14,410 bases of DNA from Sulfurovum sp. (GTDB taxonomy: Bacteria > Campylobacterota > Campylobacteria > Campylobacterales > Sulfurovaceae), in the NCBI GenBank assembly GCA_030622375.1, contig JAUXGC010000021.1:1-14410 (forward strand), in the 5' to 3' direction. This document shows positions 7,633-14,410 of this stretch, one piece after another (the stretch's first letter is position 1; every line of letters begins with the position of its first letter). Both the position numbers and the translations under genes were made by a program. The notes below the pieces were generated by a model. It searched no databases, had not been told where the DNA came from, and was given only the letters and a program-made list of their open reading frames with translations.

Positions 7633-8568
7633 ATGACTAAAGCACTTTTACTTCTCAATATGGGCGGACCAAGTAATATAGACGAAGTTGAGCTTTTTTT
7701 AAATAATATGTTTTCCGATAAAAATATTTTAACTATGGATAGATATACGCGCAAGCTCATTTCCTATATTATTATCTCTAAACGTCTTGAAAATGTCAAA
7801 GAAAATTATGAACTTTTAGGCGGAAAGTCACCACTACTTAGACTGACTAAAGAGCTAATAGAAAAGCTTATGCCTGAATTGGATATGCCTATCTATCCTG
7901 CTATGCGTTATGTCCCTCCTTTTGCAGATGAGGCTCTTTTGGAATGTAGACAAAATGGAATAGAAGAACTTATACTCTTTCCTTTGTATCCTCAATACTC
8001 AACAACTACAACACTTTCTTCTTTAGAGGATATAGAAGAGAGATGTGAAGCTTTAGAGTATCATCCTAAAATCACTTTGATTGATCCTTATTATGATGAT
8101 TATGATTATATAGCAGCAAGTGTTGAGAATATCATAGATGCGTCTAAGAATATAGATACAAAAGAGTACGATTTATTGCTTTCTGCACATGGTTTACCTG
8201 TGAGCATCATCAAGGCGGGAGACCCATATCAAAATCAAGTGGAAGCGAATGCTTCTGCCATTAAGATTTATCTAAAAGAGCGTGGTATAGAGTTTCATGA
8301 GATAAAACTTGTATATCAGTCTAAAGTAGGTTCTTCAGCTTGGCTTGAGCCCAACCTTGTGGATGTTTTGCGTAACCCAACACATAGAAAAGTACTTATC
8401 TATCCACTGGCATTCACACTTGATAATTCTGAGACGGTATTTGAACTGGATATTGAACATAGAGAGATAGCCGATAAGATCAAATATAAAGATTACATCG
8501 TTGCATCATGTATGAATAGTAGTGAGAAGTTTGTGGAGCTCATAGTTGAGAAAGTCAAAGCCATATAA
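7633..8568 (+). CDS. hemH: Ferrochelatase (protoheme ferro-lyase)
   Basis: This enzyme inserts Fe(II) into protoporphyrin IX in the last step of the classical heme route. The 311 residues fit the bacterial family. The N-terminus ALLLLNMGGPSNIDEVELFL is diagnostic. The catalytic His is H186 in SAHGLP, and the conserved Glu is E267 in LDNSETVFELD. YQSKVGSSAWLEP lines the porphyrin cleft. The start ATG follows AAGGA by six bases. The next gene begins inside the last 23 bases of this one, in another frame. Heme would serve the cytochromes expected of a respiring campylobacterote. Confidence 0.95.
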   Translation: MTKALLLLNMGGPSNIDEVELFLNNMFSDKNILTMDRYTRKLISYIIISKRLENVKENYELLGGKSPLLRLTKELIEKLMPELDMPIYPAMRYVPPFADEALLECRQNGIEELILFPLYPQYSTTTTLSSLEDIEERCEALEYHPKITLIDPYYDDYDYIAASVENIIDASKNIDTKEYDLLLSAHGLPVSIIKAGDPYQNQVEANASAIKIYLKERGIEFHEIKLVYQSKVGSSAWLEPNLVDVLRNPTHRKVLIYPLAFTLDNSETVFELDIEHREIADKIKYKDYIVASCMNSSEKFVELIVEKVKAI

Positions 8569-8902
8569 ATATAGTTCCACATTTAGAGTGCTTTTTTGGG
8601 TGGCTCTGCTTGTTACTTATGTGGCAGCAGTTCTTCCTCAAGATTTAGCACCTACTATATCCCAACTAAGTGACAAAGCCCATCATGTTTTTGCATTTGT
8701 TGTTTTAGGATTTCTTTTACGATTGGCATATAAGATTAATTATTGGTACGGGCTATTGGTTCTTGTTTGTTTTGGTGCTTTTATTGAACTTTCCCAATAC
8801 TATAGCCCTAGTAGAGTGACTGAGGCTAAAGACATTTTAGCCGACTTGATAGGTGCATTCGTAGGATTAAAACTATATAAGTATCTACGCAAAGTAATGT
8901 AA
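8546..8902 (+). CDS. VanZ-like family small membrane protein (TTG start)
   Basis: The product has 118 residues and four predicted membrane helices: about 14-31, 46-62, 66-83 and a last one around DILADLIGAFVGLKLY. The pattern DKAHHVFAFVVLGFLLRLAY followed by ELSQYYSPSRVTEAKDILADLIGAFVG matches the VanZ-like domain. The family role is uncertain; the name comes from a teicoplanin-resistance gene, and most members have no proven link to resistance. A TAG stands directly before TTG 8546, and no ATG follows in frame until the final codon. GGAG at 8535-8538, seven bases upstream, supports this start. The gene overlaps hemH by 23 bases, so the two are probably translated from one message. Confidence 0.8.
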   Translation: MRKSKPYKYSSTFRVLFWVALLVTYVAAVLPQDLAPTISQLSDKAHHVFAFVVLGFLLRLAYKINYWYGLLVLVCFGAFIELSQYYSPSRVTEAKDILADLIGAFVGLKLYKYLRKVM

Positions 8903-8922
8903 TTAGAGTGCTTTTTCATCAT

Positions 8923-9306
<384 letters not shown>

Positions 9307-9309
9307 TTA

Positions 9310-10482
9310 CTATATGCTGCGTTTAAATTCTGGATACGCTTCTATACCACACTCTGTAGCATCAATTCCCTCTAGCTGCTCATCGTCTTCTGCCCTGAGT
9401 ACAAAAATTTTGTTAATAGAGTATATTGTAACCCAAGCAAGAGGGAAGACAATGATTCCTACCACAAGTATACCTTTTAATTGCAACCAAATACTTACAT
9501 CAGCGACAAAGATACCTACTGCCAGTGTTCCCCAAATGCCATTTACCAAGTGAACAGAAAGAGCACCTACGGGGTCATCCATTTTTAGTTTGTCAAATAT
9601 AGGTACAAAAAGAACAACCAACGCTCCACCAATTACACCTATTAGAATCGGTGTATAGATATCGTACTGGTCTGGTCCTGCTGTTACTGCTACAAGCCCA
9701 CCTAATGCACCATTGAGTATCATGGTTATATCGAACTTTTTGTAGCGGAAATAGGTTAGTAGCCATCCTGCAATAGCACCTGAAAGTCCAGCAGTGTTGG
9801 TATTCATAATGGTAAGTGCAACTGCGTCAGCATTTTCTTTACTTGAAATTGCCCCTACTGAACCACCATTAAAGCCAAACCAGCCTATCCAAAGCAGTAG
9901 TGCTCCAAGTGTCACTAAAGGAATGTTGGAGGCAGGGATAACTCGAACTTTTCCATTTCTAAATCTACCACGCCTAGGACCCATAATGAGTATGGCTGCA
10001 AGCAGTGCCCATCCTCCTGTGGAGTGTATAACAGTAGAACCTGCAAGATCAGAAAGAGATGAGATGTCTAAAGCAGTTCCAGATAAAAAATTTGCTCCCC
10101 AAGTAAGATTAACAATGGTTGGATATATAAATGCACCGACAATCACAGTAAATATGGCTAATGGCAAAATACGAGAACGCTCACTTACTCCACCACTCAT
10201 AATATTAACTACTTTACCGACAAATGCCATTTGAAACATAAAAAATGCATATTTGCTTATACTGTCTTGATGATCCCAGCTTCCAAAGGCATACTCATAC
10301 CCTATGAGCATAAAAGACATAGAGGCTACAGAGTAAATCATAACATTTACTGTAAGAACAGAGGTAACATTTTTAGTTCGTACCAATCCTGCTTCGAGCA
10401 TAGCAAATCCAGGCACCATAAAGATGATTAAGGTCATTGCAAAAATAGCAAAAAAAGTATCTATGACATAATTTATTTCCAT
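9310..10482 (-). CDS. amt: Ammonium transporter 2 (Amt/MEP/Rh family)
   Basis: The product has 390 residues with about eleven membrane helices and no cleaved signal peptide. By alignment to E. coli AmtB the key residues are kept: F87 (F107 gate), W128 (W148), D145 (D160), H153 (H168) and the second pore His in SVHLVNGIWG. LWIGWFGFNGGS carries the second gate Phe. The C-terminus (EGIDATECGIEAYPEF) is the P-II-contacting tail. It differs strongly from the other Amt in this locus (for example FAMLEAGLVRTKNV against LALFYGGMTRSKNV), so it belongs to a separate Amt lineage, not a recent copy. AGGAG seven bases before the ATG supports the start. P-II gene 2 follows directly. Confidence 0.93.
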   Translation of the reverse strand: MEINYVIDTFFAIFAMTLIIFMVPGFAMLEAGLVRTKNVTSVLTVNVMIYSVASMSFMLIGYEYAFGSWDHQDSISKYAFFMFQMAFVGKVVNIMSGGVSERSRILPLAIFTVIVGAFIYPTIVNLTWGANFLSGTALDISSLSDLAGSTVIHSTGGWALLAAILIMGPRRGRFRNGKVRVIPASNIPLVTLGALLLWIGWFGFNGGSVGAISSKENADAVALTIMNTNTAGLSGAIAGWLLTYFRYKKFDITMILNGALGGLVAVTAGPDQYDIYTPILIGVIGGALVVLFVPIFDKLKMDDPVGALSVHLVNGIWGTLAVGIFVADVSIWLQLKGILVVGIIVFPLAWVTIYSINKIFVLRAEDDEQLEGIDATECGIEAYPEFKRSI

Positions 10483-10604
10483 AACTTAACTCCTACTTCT
10501 CTAAGTACATTAGTATATCTGTTATTTGAAAAGATTAAAAGAGTATTGTGTTAAAAAACAAGGCAGTTGTGAATACTGTATAGAGAAAACAATACAAAGA
10601 GTGA
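10483..10604 (-). promoter_or_regulatory. Spacer between P-II 1 and amt 2, possible internal promoter
   Basis: This is a 122-base gap within a same-strand gene cluster. A minus-strand TATACT (plus positions 10512-10517) could be a -10 box for amt 2, about 30 bases before its ATG. There is no convincing -35. An imperfect inverted repeat, GTATTGT (10543-10549) with ACAATAC (10589-10595), might form a weak stem after the P-II 1 gene. No sigma-54 (GG-N10-GC) site is seen. Confidence 0.3.
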
Positions 10605-11019
<415 letters not shown>

Positions 11020-11028
11020 GAATTTTGG

Positions 11029-12291
11029 TTATAGATTTATGCCTTTTTCACCATGAACAGTCTCATCTAAACCTTTAAACTCAGTCTCTTCATCTACTCT
11101 TCCTCCACCTGTAAGTGAGGCAGCTATAAAATATACAATAGTAGTTACAATAGCACTGTAAACAATTGTTAATCCAATTGCTTTGAGTTGTGAAATGAGC
11201 TGTGCTCCCATACTGTAATCATCTGCCATAAGATATGGAGCGATAAAGATGGCAGTAGCAATACTACCCCAAATACCTACAACTCCATGTATCCAAAATG
11301 CATCAAGAGAGTCATCTACCTTAAATATTTTTTTAAGTTTTGAAACAGCGATAAATCCTAATATACCACCGACCAAACCGATGATAAGTGCACCGCTAAC
11401 CCCAGCAGAGCCGGAAGCAGGAGTAATAGCAACAAGACCGGCAACAGCACCGGAAGCACCACCAATAAGTGTTACTTTTTTATAGACGATTTGTTCAGCT
11501 ATCAGCCAACCGATAACCCCAAGTGACGCAGCAACATTAGTAACTAGGAATGCATTTCCTGCAACACCATCAGCAGCCACTTGGCTTCCCGCATTAAATC
11601 CAAACCAGCCAAACCATAAGAGAGAAGCACCAAGTACAGAGAGAATAGGAGAGAAAGGTTTCATGGCAGATGTGCCGTACCCTTTTCTCTTGCCTAGAAT
11701 CATAGCAACTACAAACCCGGCTACACCAGCATTTATGTGAACAACGGTACCACCGGCAAAGTCCATCTCCCCAAAGTTAAGCGTTTCACCGCCACCCCAT
11801 GCCCAGTGTGTGATAGGCGCATAGACTGCCAAAATCCAAAGTGCAACAAAAATGGTAAATGTCGAAAACTTTACCCTCTCTATCATAGACCCTGACGCGA
11901 TAGCTACAGCTATAGCAGCAAATGTGCCTTGAAATGCTACAAAAAGAAGTTCAGGAATAGTTCCTGTCAGCGATTTGTCTGTGATGCCATCAAGCATAAT
12001 TTTGCCTGTACCAAAAAAATCACCTGCACCAAAAGCAATACTATAACCAGCCACAACCCACACAAGAGTACCTACTGCAAATGCTATAAGACTCATTCCC
12101 ATTGTGTTGAGTACGTTTTTGCTTCTTGTCATACCACCATAAAAAAGTGCCAAGCCAGCGGGTGTCATCAGCATTACAAATGCTGTTGCTACAAGCATCC
12201 ATGCTGTATCACCACCATTTAGCCCTTCTTCCGCCATTACGGCTACTGGCAAAAGTAATACTGACAGTAGAGTTAAAAACTTTAACTTCAT
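11029..12291 (-). CDS. amt: Ammonium transporter 1 (AmtB-like)
   Basis: The product has 420 residues. A signal peptide (about 1-20, ending VAVMA) precedes eleven expected membrane helices, as in E. coli AmtB. Key residues by alignment: F124 (F107 gate), W165 (W148), D177 (D160), H185 (H168) and the second pore His in FWIHGVVGIWG. LWFGWFGFNAGS carries the second gate Phe. The C-terminal EFKGLDETVHGEKG is the usual P-II-contact tail. AAGGAAG stands just before the ATG. It conducts ammonium into the cell. It is the first transporter of the cluster and is preceded by a dyad shared with the regulator gene. Confidence 0.95.
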   Translation of the reverse strand: MKLKFLTLLSVLLLPVAVMAEEGLNGGDTAWMLVATAFVMLMTPAGLALFYGGMTRSKNVLNTMGMSLIAFAVGTLVWVVAGYSIAFGAGDFFGTGKIMLDGITDKSLTGTIPELLFVAFQGTFAAIAVAIASGSMIERVKFSTFTIFVALWILAVYAPITHWAWGGGETLNFGEMDFAGGTVVHINAGVAGFVVAMILGKRKGYGTSAMKPFSPILSVLGASLLWFGWFGFNAGSQVAADGVAGNAFLVTNVAASLGVIGWLIAEQIVYKKVTLIGGASGAVAGLVAITPASGSAGVSGALIIGLVGGILGFIAVSKLKKIFKVDDSLDAFWIHGVVGIWGSIATAIFIAPYLMADDYSMGAQLISQLKAIGLTIVYSAIVTTIVYFIAASLTGGGRVDEETEFKGLDETVHGEKGINL

Positions 12292-12360
12292 TTAACTTCC
12301 TTGTAAAATTATTTTATAAAGTAATAGTAACACGGATTAAAGCTTTTTATAAAATTTTAG

Positions 12361-12377
12361 TGATTAATTTTTAATCA
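12361..12377. promoter_or_regulatory. Dyad operator candidate upstream of amt 1
   Basis: TGATTAA-TTT-TTAATCA is a perfect 7-3-7 inverted repeat, centred 78 bases before the amt 1 ATG. The same half-sites and the same spacing occur in front of the regulator gene at 13827-13843. A minus-strand TTTATAAAAT (plus 12311-12320) may be the -10 region. If so, the dyad lies near -60, which fits an activator site. It is 18 bases past the PAS gene stop. Confidence 0.5.
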
Positions 12378-12394
12378 TCTGTGCATAATCAAGT

Positions 12395-13096
12395 CTATTG
12401 TATGAGTGGTATTTTTAGTTTGATAGTGCACTCTTTCAATACACTGGAAATATGATTTTGGTTTGCTAAAGATTGAATTTCATTATCCTCATCATGGTAG
12501 CGACCATTAGCCTTTATTGAAAGCTGTACAATAGACTCTTCTTTGTTTTCTATAATAATATGTTCTCCTATAAGTAGTGTGAGCGAAATATCAATAGAGT
12601 CAGAAACCCTAAAGGTGTTTAGTGTTTTACGAAGTATTTTAGAAAAACTGTTTTGGTTTATTTTAAAAAGAGGCAACTCCTGATCCACTAAGAGTTGTAT
12701 ATGGTTGCTGTTTTTGGTTTTAAAAAGTGCAATATTTGCTTCTAGCAACATATTTATATCTGTTATTATAAGTTTATCTTTTCTAAATAGTGATGTTGGT
12801 TTTGTGCGAGGTGTATTATAAAAGCGTATAGAGATTTGATCTTCATTTTCATACCCTACTGTGATGGCATAGAAGCTAAAAGAGTCATAACCTAAAGAGA
12901 GTGTTGTTGTTTTGTATCCAAAGGTTTGTGGAGCATAAGCTAGAGCAATATCGTAAAGCTCTTTTTTTGAAACATAGCCAAATAAAATTTCAGCAACATT
13001 GTTTAAGTAAAGTATTTTCCCATTAGAATTAAAAAGTATAAATGGGCTGTTATCCCACTCTATAAAAGTTTCAAAATCAATTGATATTGTGCTCAT
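12395..13096 (-). CDS. PAS-domain protein with decayed histidine-kinase-like C-terminus
   Basis: The product has 233 residues, no signal peptide and no membrane helix. Residues about 8-95 look like a PAS sensor domain (FIEWDNSPFILFNSNGKILY, then NNVAEILFGY). The C-terminal part has the layout of an NtrB-type ATPase domain: an N-box-like FSKILRKTLNTF, a G1-like IVQLSIKANGRYHDED and a closing strand TIKLKIPLIQ. The catalytic Asn-Asp-Gly signatures are not intact and no phospho-acceptor His motif is visible. It overlaps the upstream NtrC-like gene by 20 bases, so the two are translated together and may interact. I infer a signal-sensing partner of that regulator that does not phosphorylate it. 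The PAS call is fairly safe; the kinase ancestry is less so. Confidence 0.6.
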   Translation of the reverse strand: MSTISIDFETFIEWDNSPFILFNSNGKILYLNNVAEILFGYVSKKELYDIALAYAPQTFGYKTTTLSLGYDSFSFYAITVGYENEDQISIRFYNTPRTKPTSLFRKDKLIITDINMLLEANIALFKTKNSNHIQLLVDQELPLFKINQNSFSKILRKTLNTFRVSDSIDISLTLLIGEHIIIENKEESIVQLSIKANGRYHDEDNEIQSLANQNHISSVLKECTIKLKIPLIQ

Positions 13097-13811
13097 ATAT
13101 CTTCTTTCTAAGGGTATTTCTGTTAATTCCTAAAACCTGAGAGAGTTGTAATTGTGAGCCGAATTTTTTAAGCCCAGCCTCTATAAGAGGCTTTTCGTAA
13201 AGTTTGAGATATGTTTTGTATACACTGTTTCCTTCTAAATGATTAAATAGATAATAATACAGTGCTTGTTCAATATTTTTTTCATCCATGGATTGAATCA
13301 TAACATATTGATATATAGATTTTTTAAGTGTTTTACTATTACTTTCAAAGTTTAAATATTTATCGTCTATGGTGATTATTTTATCTTCTATCATCAGGCT
13401 AGATTGTGCCTCTTTGATAAAAATATCTCGAATATGTGCAGTATCATCAGGACGCTCTTTAAGAGAAGGCATAGCATAGACAAAGGCAAAGAGATTATCT
13501 ATGATTTGCTTGTTCCCAGTGTAATTTGCTGTAGCAATAATACGTTTATTGTCTAAGTTAAGCGACTCTTGGTTAGCAAGTTTTTCAAAATCTGTAATAA
13601 TGAGTTCATCAAACTTTTCTAGCGCACTTTCAACCTCTTTTTGGTTTACACCAGAGACTACAACTGTTTCCGGAAAGAGATAGCGTACTAATGATTTTTT
13701 TCCAATATGAGACTCTCCTACTATAATAGAGGAGACAAAAAGGGTTTTAGTAAGATTGAGTCCCCTAATAATCTCTTGCACCTGTTTTGAGTTGGTGAAA
13801 AATTGTTCCAT
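13077..13811 (-). CDS. Truncated NtrC-like (sigma-54 activator family) regulator
   Basis: The product has 244 residues. There is no receiver domain. A reduced AAA+ region starts with a Walker A-like GESHIGKKS (32-40). Only about 30 residues separate it from a Walker B-like LIITDFEKL (D74), so the segment that carries GAFTGA in sigma-54 activators is absent. A sensor I-like RIIATANYTGN and LFAFVYAMPSLKERPDD follow; the arginine finger expected in the latter is missing. The C-terminus is a clean Fis-type helix-turn-helix (about 215-244, SQVLGINRNTLRKKI). It should bind DNA but not remodel sigma-54 polymerase. Position upstream of amt/P-II genes suggests a nitrogen role. Family precedents for GAFTGA loss are TyrR and Rhodobacter capsulatus NtrC. 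Confidence 0.7.
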   Translation of the reverse strand: MEQFFTNSKQVQEIIRGLNLTKTLFVSSIIVGESHIGKKSLVRYLFPETVVVSGVNQKEVESALEKFDELIITDFEKLANQESLNLDNKRIIATANYTGNKQIIDNLFAFVYAMPSLKERPDDTAHIRDIFIKEAQSSLMIEDKIITIDDKYLNFESNSKTLKKSIYQYVMIQSMDEKNIEQALYYYLFNHLEGNSVYKTYLKLYEKPLIEAGLKKFGSQLQLSQVLGINRNTLRKKIYEHNIN

Positions 13812-13823
13812 AATGCTCTTTTA

Positions 13824-13846
13824 ATATGATTAATAATTAATCATAT
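13824..13846. promoter_or_regulatory. Perfect 23-base palindrome, operator candidate of the regulator gene
   Basis: The core is TGATTAA-TAA-TTAATCA (13827-13843), extended by three more matched bases on each side. It is centred 24 bases before the regulator ATG, where it would overlap the minus-strand promoter. It is also upstream of the candidate -10 of the divergent plus-strand gene. The match with the dyad before amt 1 suggests one protein binds both, most simply the Fis-type regulator itself. Confidence 0.6.
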
Positions 13847-13866
13847 CATAAATTCAACTAAAAGTA

Positions 13867-13875
13867 TGTTAAAAT
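13867..13875 (+). promoter_or_regulatory. Candidate extended -10 promoter for the DUF234-like gene
   Basis: TGTTAAAAT (TGn plus TAAAAT) has the same form as the element before hemH. It lies 26 bases before the proposed ATT start. No clear -35 is present; the palindrome at 13824-13846 ends about where a -35 box would begin. Confidence 0.4.
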
Positions 13876-13901
13876 AATTTAATACTAATTAAAGGTCAAA
13901 C

Positions 13902-14410
13902 ATTAGAGAGTTATTCAAAATATTTCATAATCGTTTTGCTTATTTGGGGCTTGAGCAAACTGTAGAGTATTTTTCCATTTTGGGTGGGCTAGAAGAGAGT
14001 GTAGAGTTGGACTATTTTGATGATATTTTCTCTATGATTGAGTCCAATTTTGTACAAAATTTCTCTAAGTTTCAAATGCTTGTCTCCCCCTCTTATTTGC
14101 TAGAATCTCCTTATCGTGACATACTTATAGCTGTAGCTAGAGGAGATGGTAAACTCTACTCTGTTTTGAGAAAAGCCAGACTTAATCAAGGTGTGGGAGA
14201 AGATATTATACAAGAACTCCTTTCGTTAAATATTCTTGTGTTAGAGTCAACTCGAGAGAAGCCACTTAGAGTACACCCAAAACAGAAACTTAAAAAAGAC
14301 AAACGAGCTTATCGCATACAAAATAAACTTCGTTTTGTTCAGCCATTTATGCGTTTTTGGTTTGGTTTTGTGACTTACTACAGAGAAGATTTGGGACAAA
14401 TGAGAGGCAA
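13902..14410 (+). CDS. DUF234-like protein, proposed ATT start (3' end outside window)
   Basis: An uninterrupted frame runs from a TAA stop at 13890-13892 to the right edge, giving at least 169 residues from ATT 13902. The only other usual start is TTG 13944, which has no ribosome site and would discard a natural-looking N-terminus (RELFKIFHNRFAYLGLEQ). AAAGG at 13891-13895 is six bases before the ATT. The middle resembles a winged helix (about 75-110). The segment YRIQNKLRFVQPFMRFWFGF resembles the DUF234 domain found at the end of some predicted AAA+ ATPases; no Walker motifs are seen here. The role is unknown. It is divergent from the NtrC-like gene and shares its palindrome-bearing intergenic region. 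Confidence 0.65.
   Translation, partial: MRELFKIFHNRFAYLGLEQTVEYFSILGGLEESVELDYFDDIFSMIESNFVQNFSKFQMLVSPSYLLESPYRDILIAVARGDGKLYSVLRKARLNQGVGEDIIQELLSLNILVLESTREKPLRVHPKQKLKKDKRAYRIQNKLRFVQPFMRFWFGFVTYYREDLGQMRG

Noticed and set aside
9794..10234. 146-codon ORF on the strand opposite amt 2
   Set aside because: It is a shadow of the strong Amt coding sequence, with low-complexity composition and no ribosome site or family resemblance.
9310..10482. Apparent loss of the pore Trp (W148 of E. coli AmtB) in ammonium transporter 2
   Set aside because: On a first alignment NL replaced HW. Counting back from the conserved Asp and His shows that W148 corresponds to the second Trp of the HWxWG motif, which is present as W128.
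10543..10595. GTATTGT/ACAATAC inverted repeat as a terminator after P-II 1
   Set aside because: The 39-base spacer and AT-only flanks make a stable stem doubtful; it is mentioned only in the spacer entry.
12361..12377. Dyad read as a terminator of the regulator operon
   Set aside because: The stem has one G-C pair, a three-base loop and no T-run after it. Exact sharing of half-sites with the palindrome at 13827-13843 fits an operator better, though a dual role is not excluded.
12292..12394. Sigma-54 promoter before amt 1, as in enteric glnK-amtB
   Set aside because: No GG-N10-GC pattern is present on the minus strand, and the adjacent NtrC-like protein lacks GAFTGA.

Overview
This is an AT-rich window of a Campylobacterota (epsilonproteobacterial) chromosome, most likely from the Sulfurimonas/Sulfurovum group. 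That placement is inferred from base composition, the mix of genes and the style of the proteins; no marker gene here proves the genus.

Region 1 (1-6785, + strand) is most of an MSHA-type pilus / type II-like machine. It runs: a PilM-PilN-like fusion cut by the left edge, a PilO-like protein, a small PilP/MshK-like periplasmic protein, an MshL-type secretin, an MshE/GspE ATPase and a GspF/MshG-like platform protein. The genes overlap or nearly touch, except for 119 bases before the ATPase, where other MSHA operons carry mshM and mshN. No pilin gene is in view. A degenerate copy of the 5' end of the PilP-like gene sits just in front of that gene.

Region 2 (6786-8943) is ordinary chromosome. 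kdsB (CMP-Kdo synthesis) is on the minus strand. hemH (ferrochelatase) and an overlapping TTG-started VanZ-like membrane gene are on the plus strand. Hairpins lie at both convergent gene ends.

Region 3 (8944-13811, all minus strand) is an ammonium locus. In transcription order it is: a truncated NtrC-like regulator without GAFTGA, a PAS protein ending in a decayed kinase-like domain, amt 1, P-II 1, amt 2, P-II 2. Transporters import ammonium and P-II proteins gate them. The two upstream genes look like a stripped-down NtrB/NtrC pair. The same dyad, TGATTAA-N3-TTAATCA, lies in front of the regulator gene and in front of amt 1, so the regulator probably controls itself and the transporters. A 63-base GC-rich REPIN-like inverted repeat is inserted between amt 1 and P-II 1. 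The two P-II genes are about 88% identical in protein, while the two transporters are very different.

Region 4 (13812-14410, + strand) holds the start of a divergent DUF234-like gene that appears to use an ATT start codon and runs off the right edge.

The most interesting candidate system is the degenerate NtrB/NtrC-like pair with its shared operator next to the doubled amt-P-II module. No tRNA, rRNA, CRISPR array or complete transposon was seen, and no gene-free stretch exceeds 300 bases.
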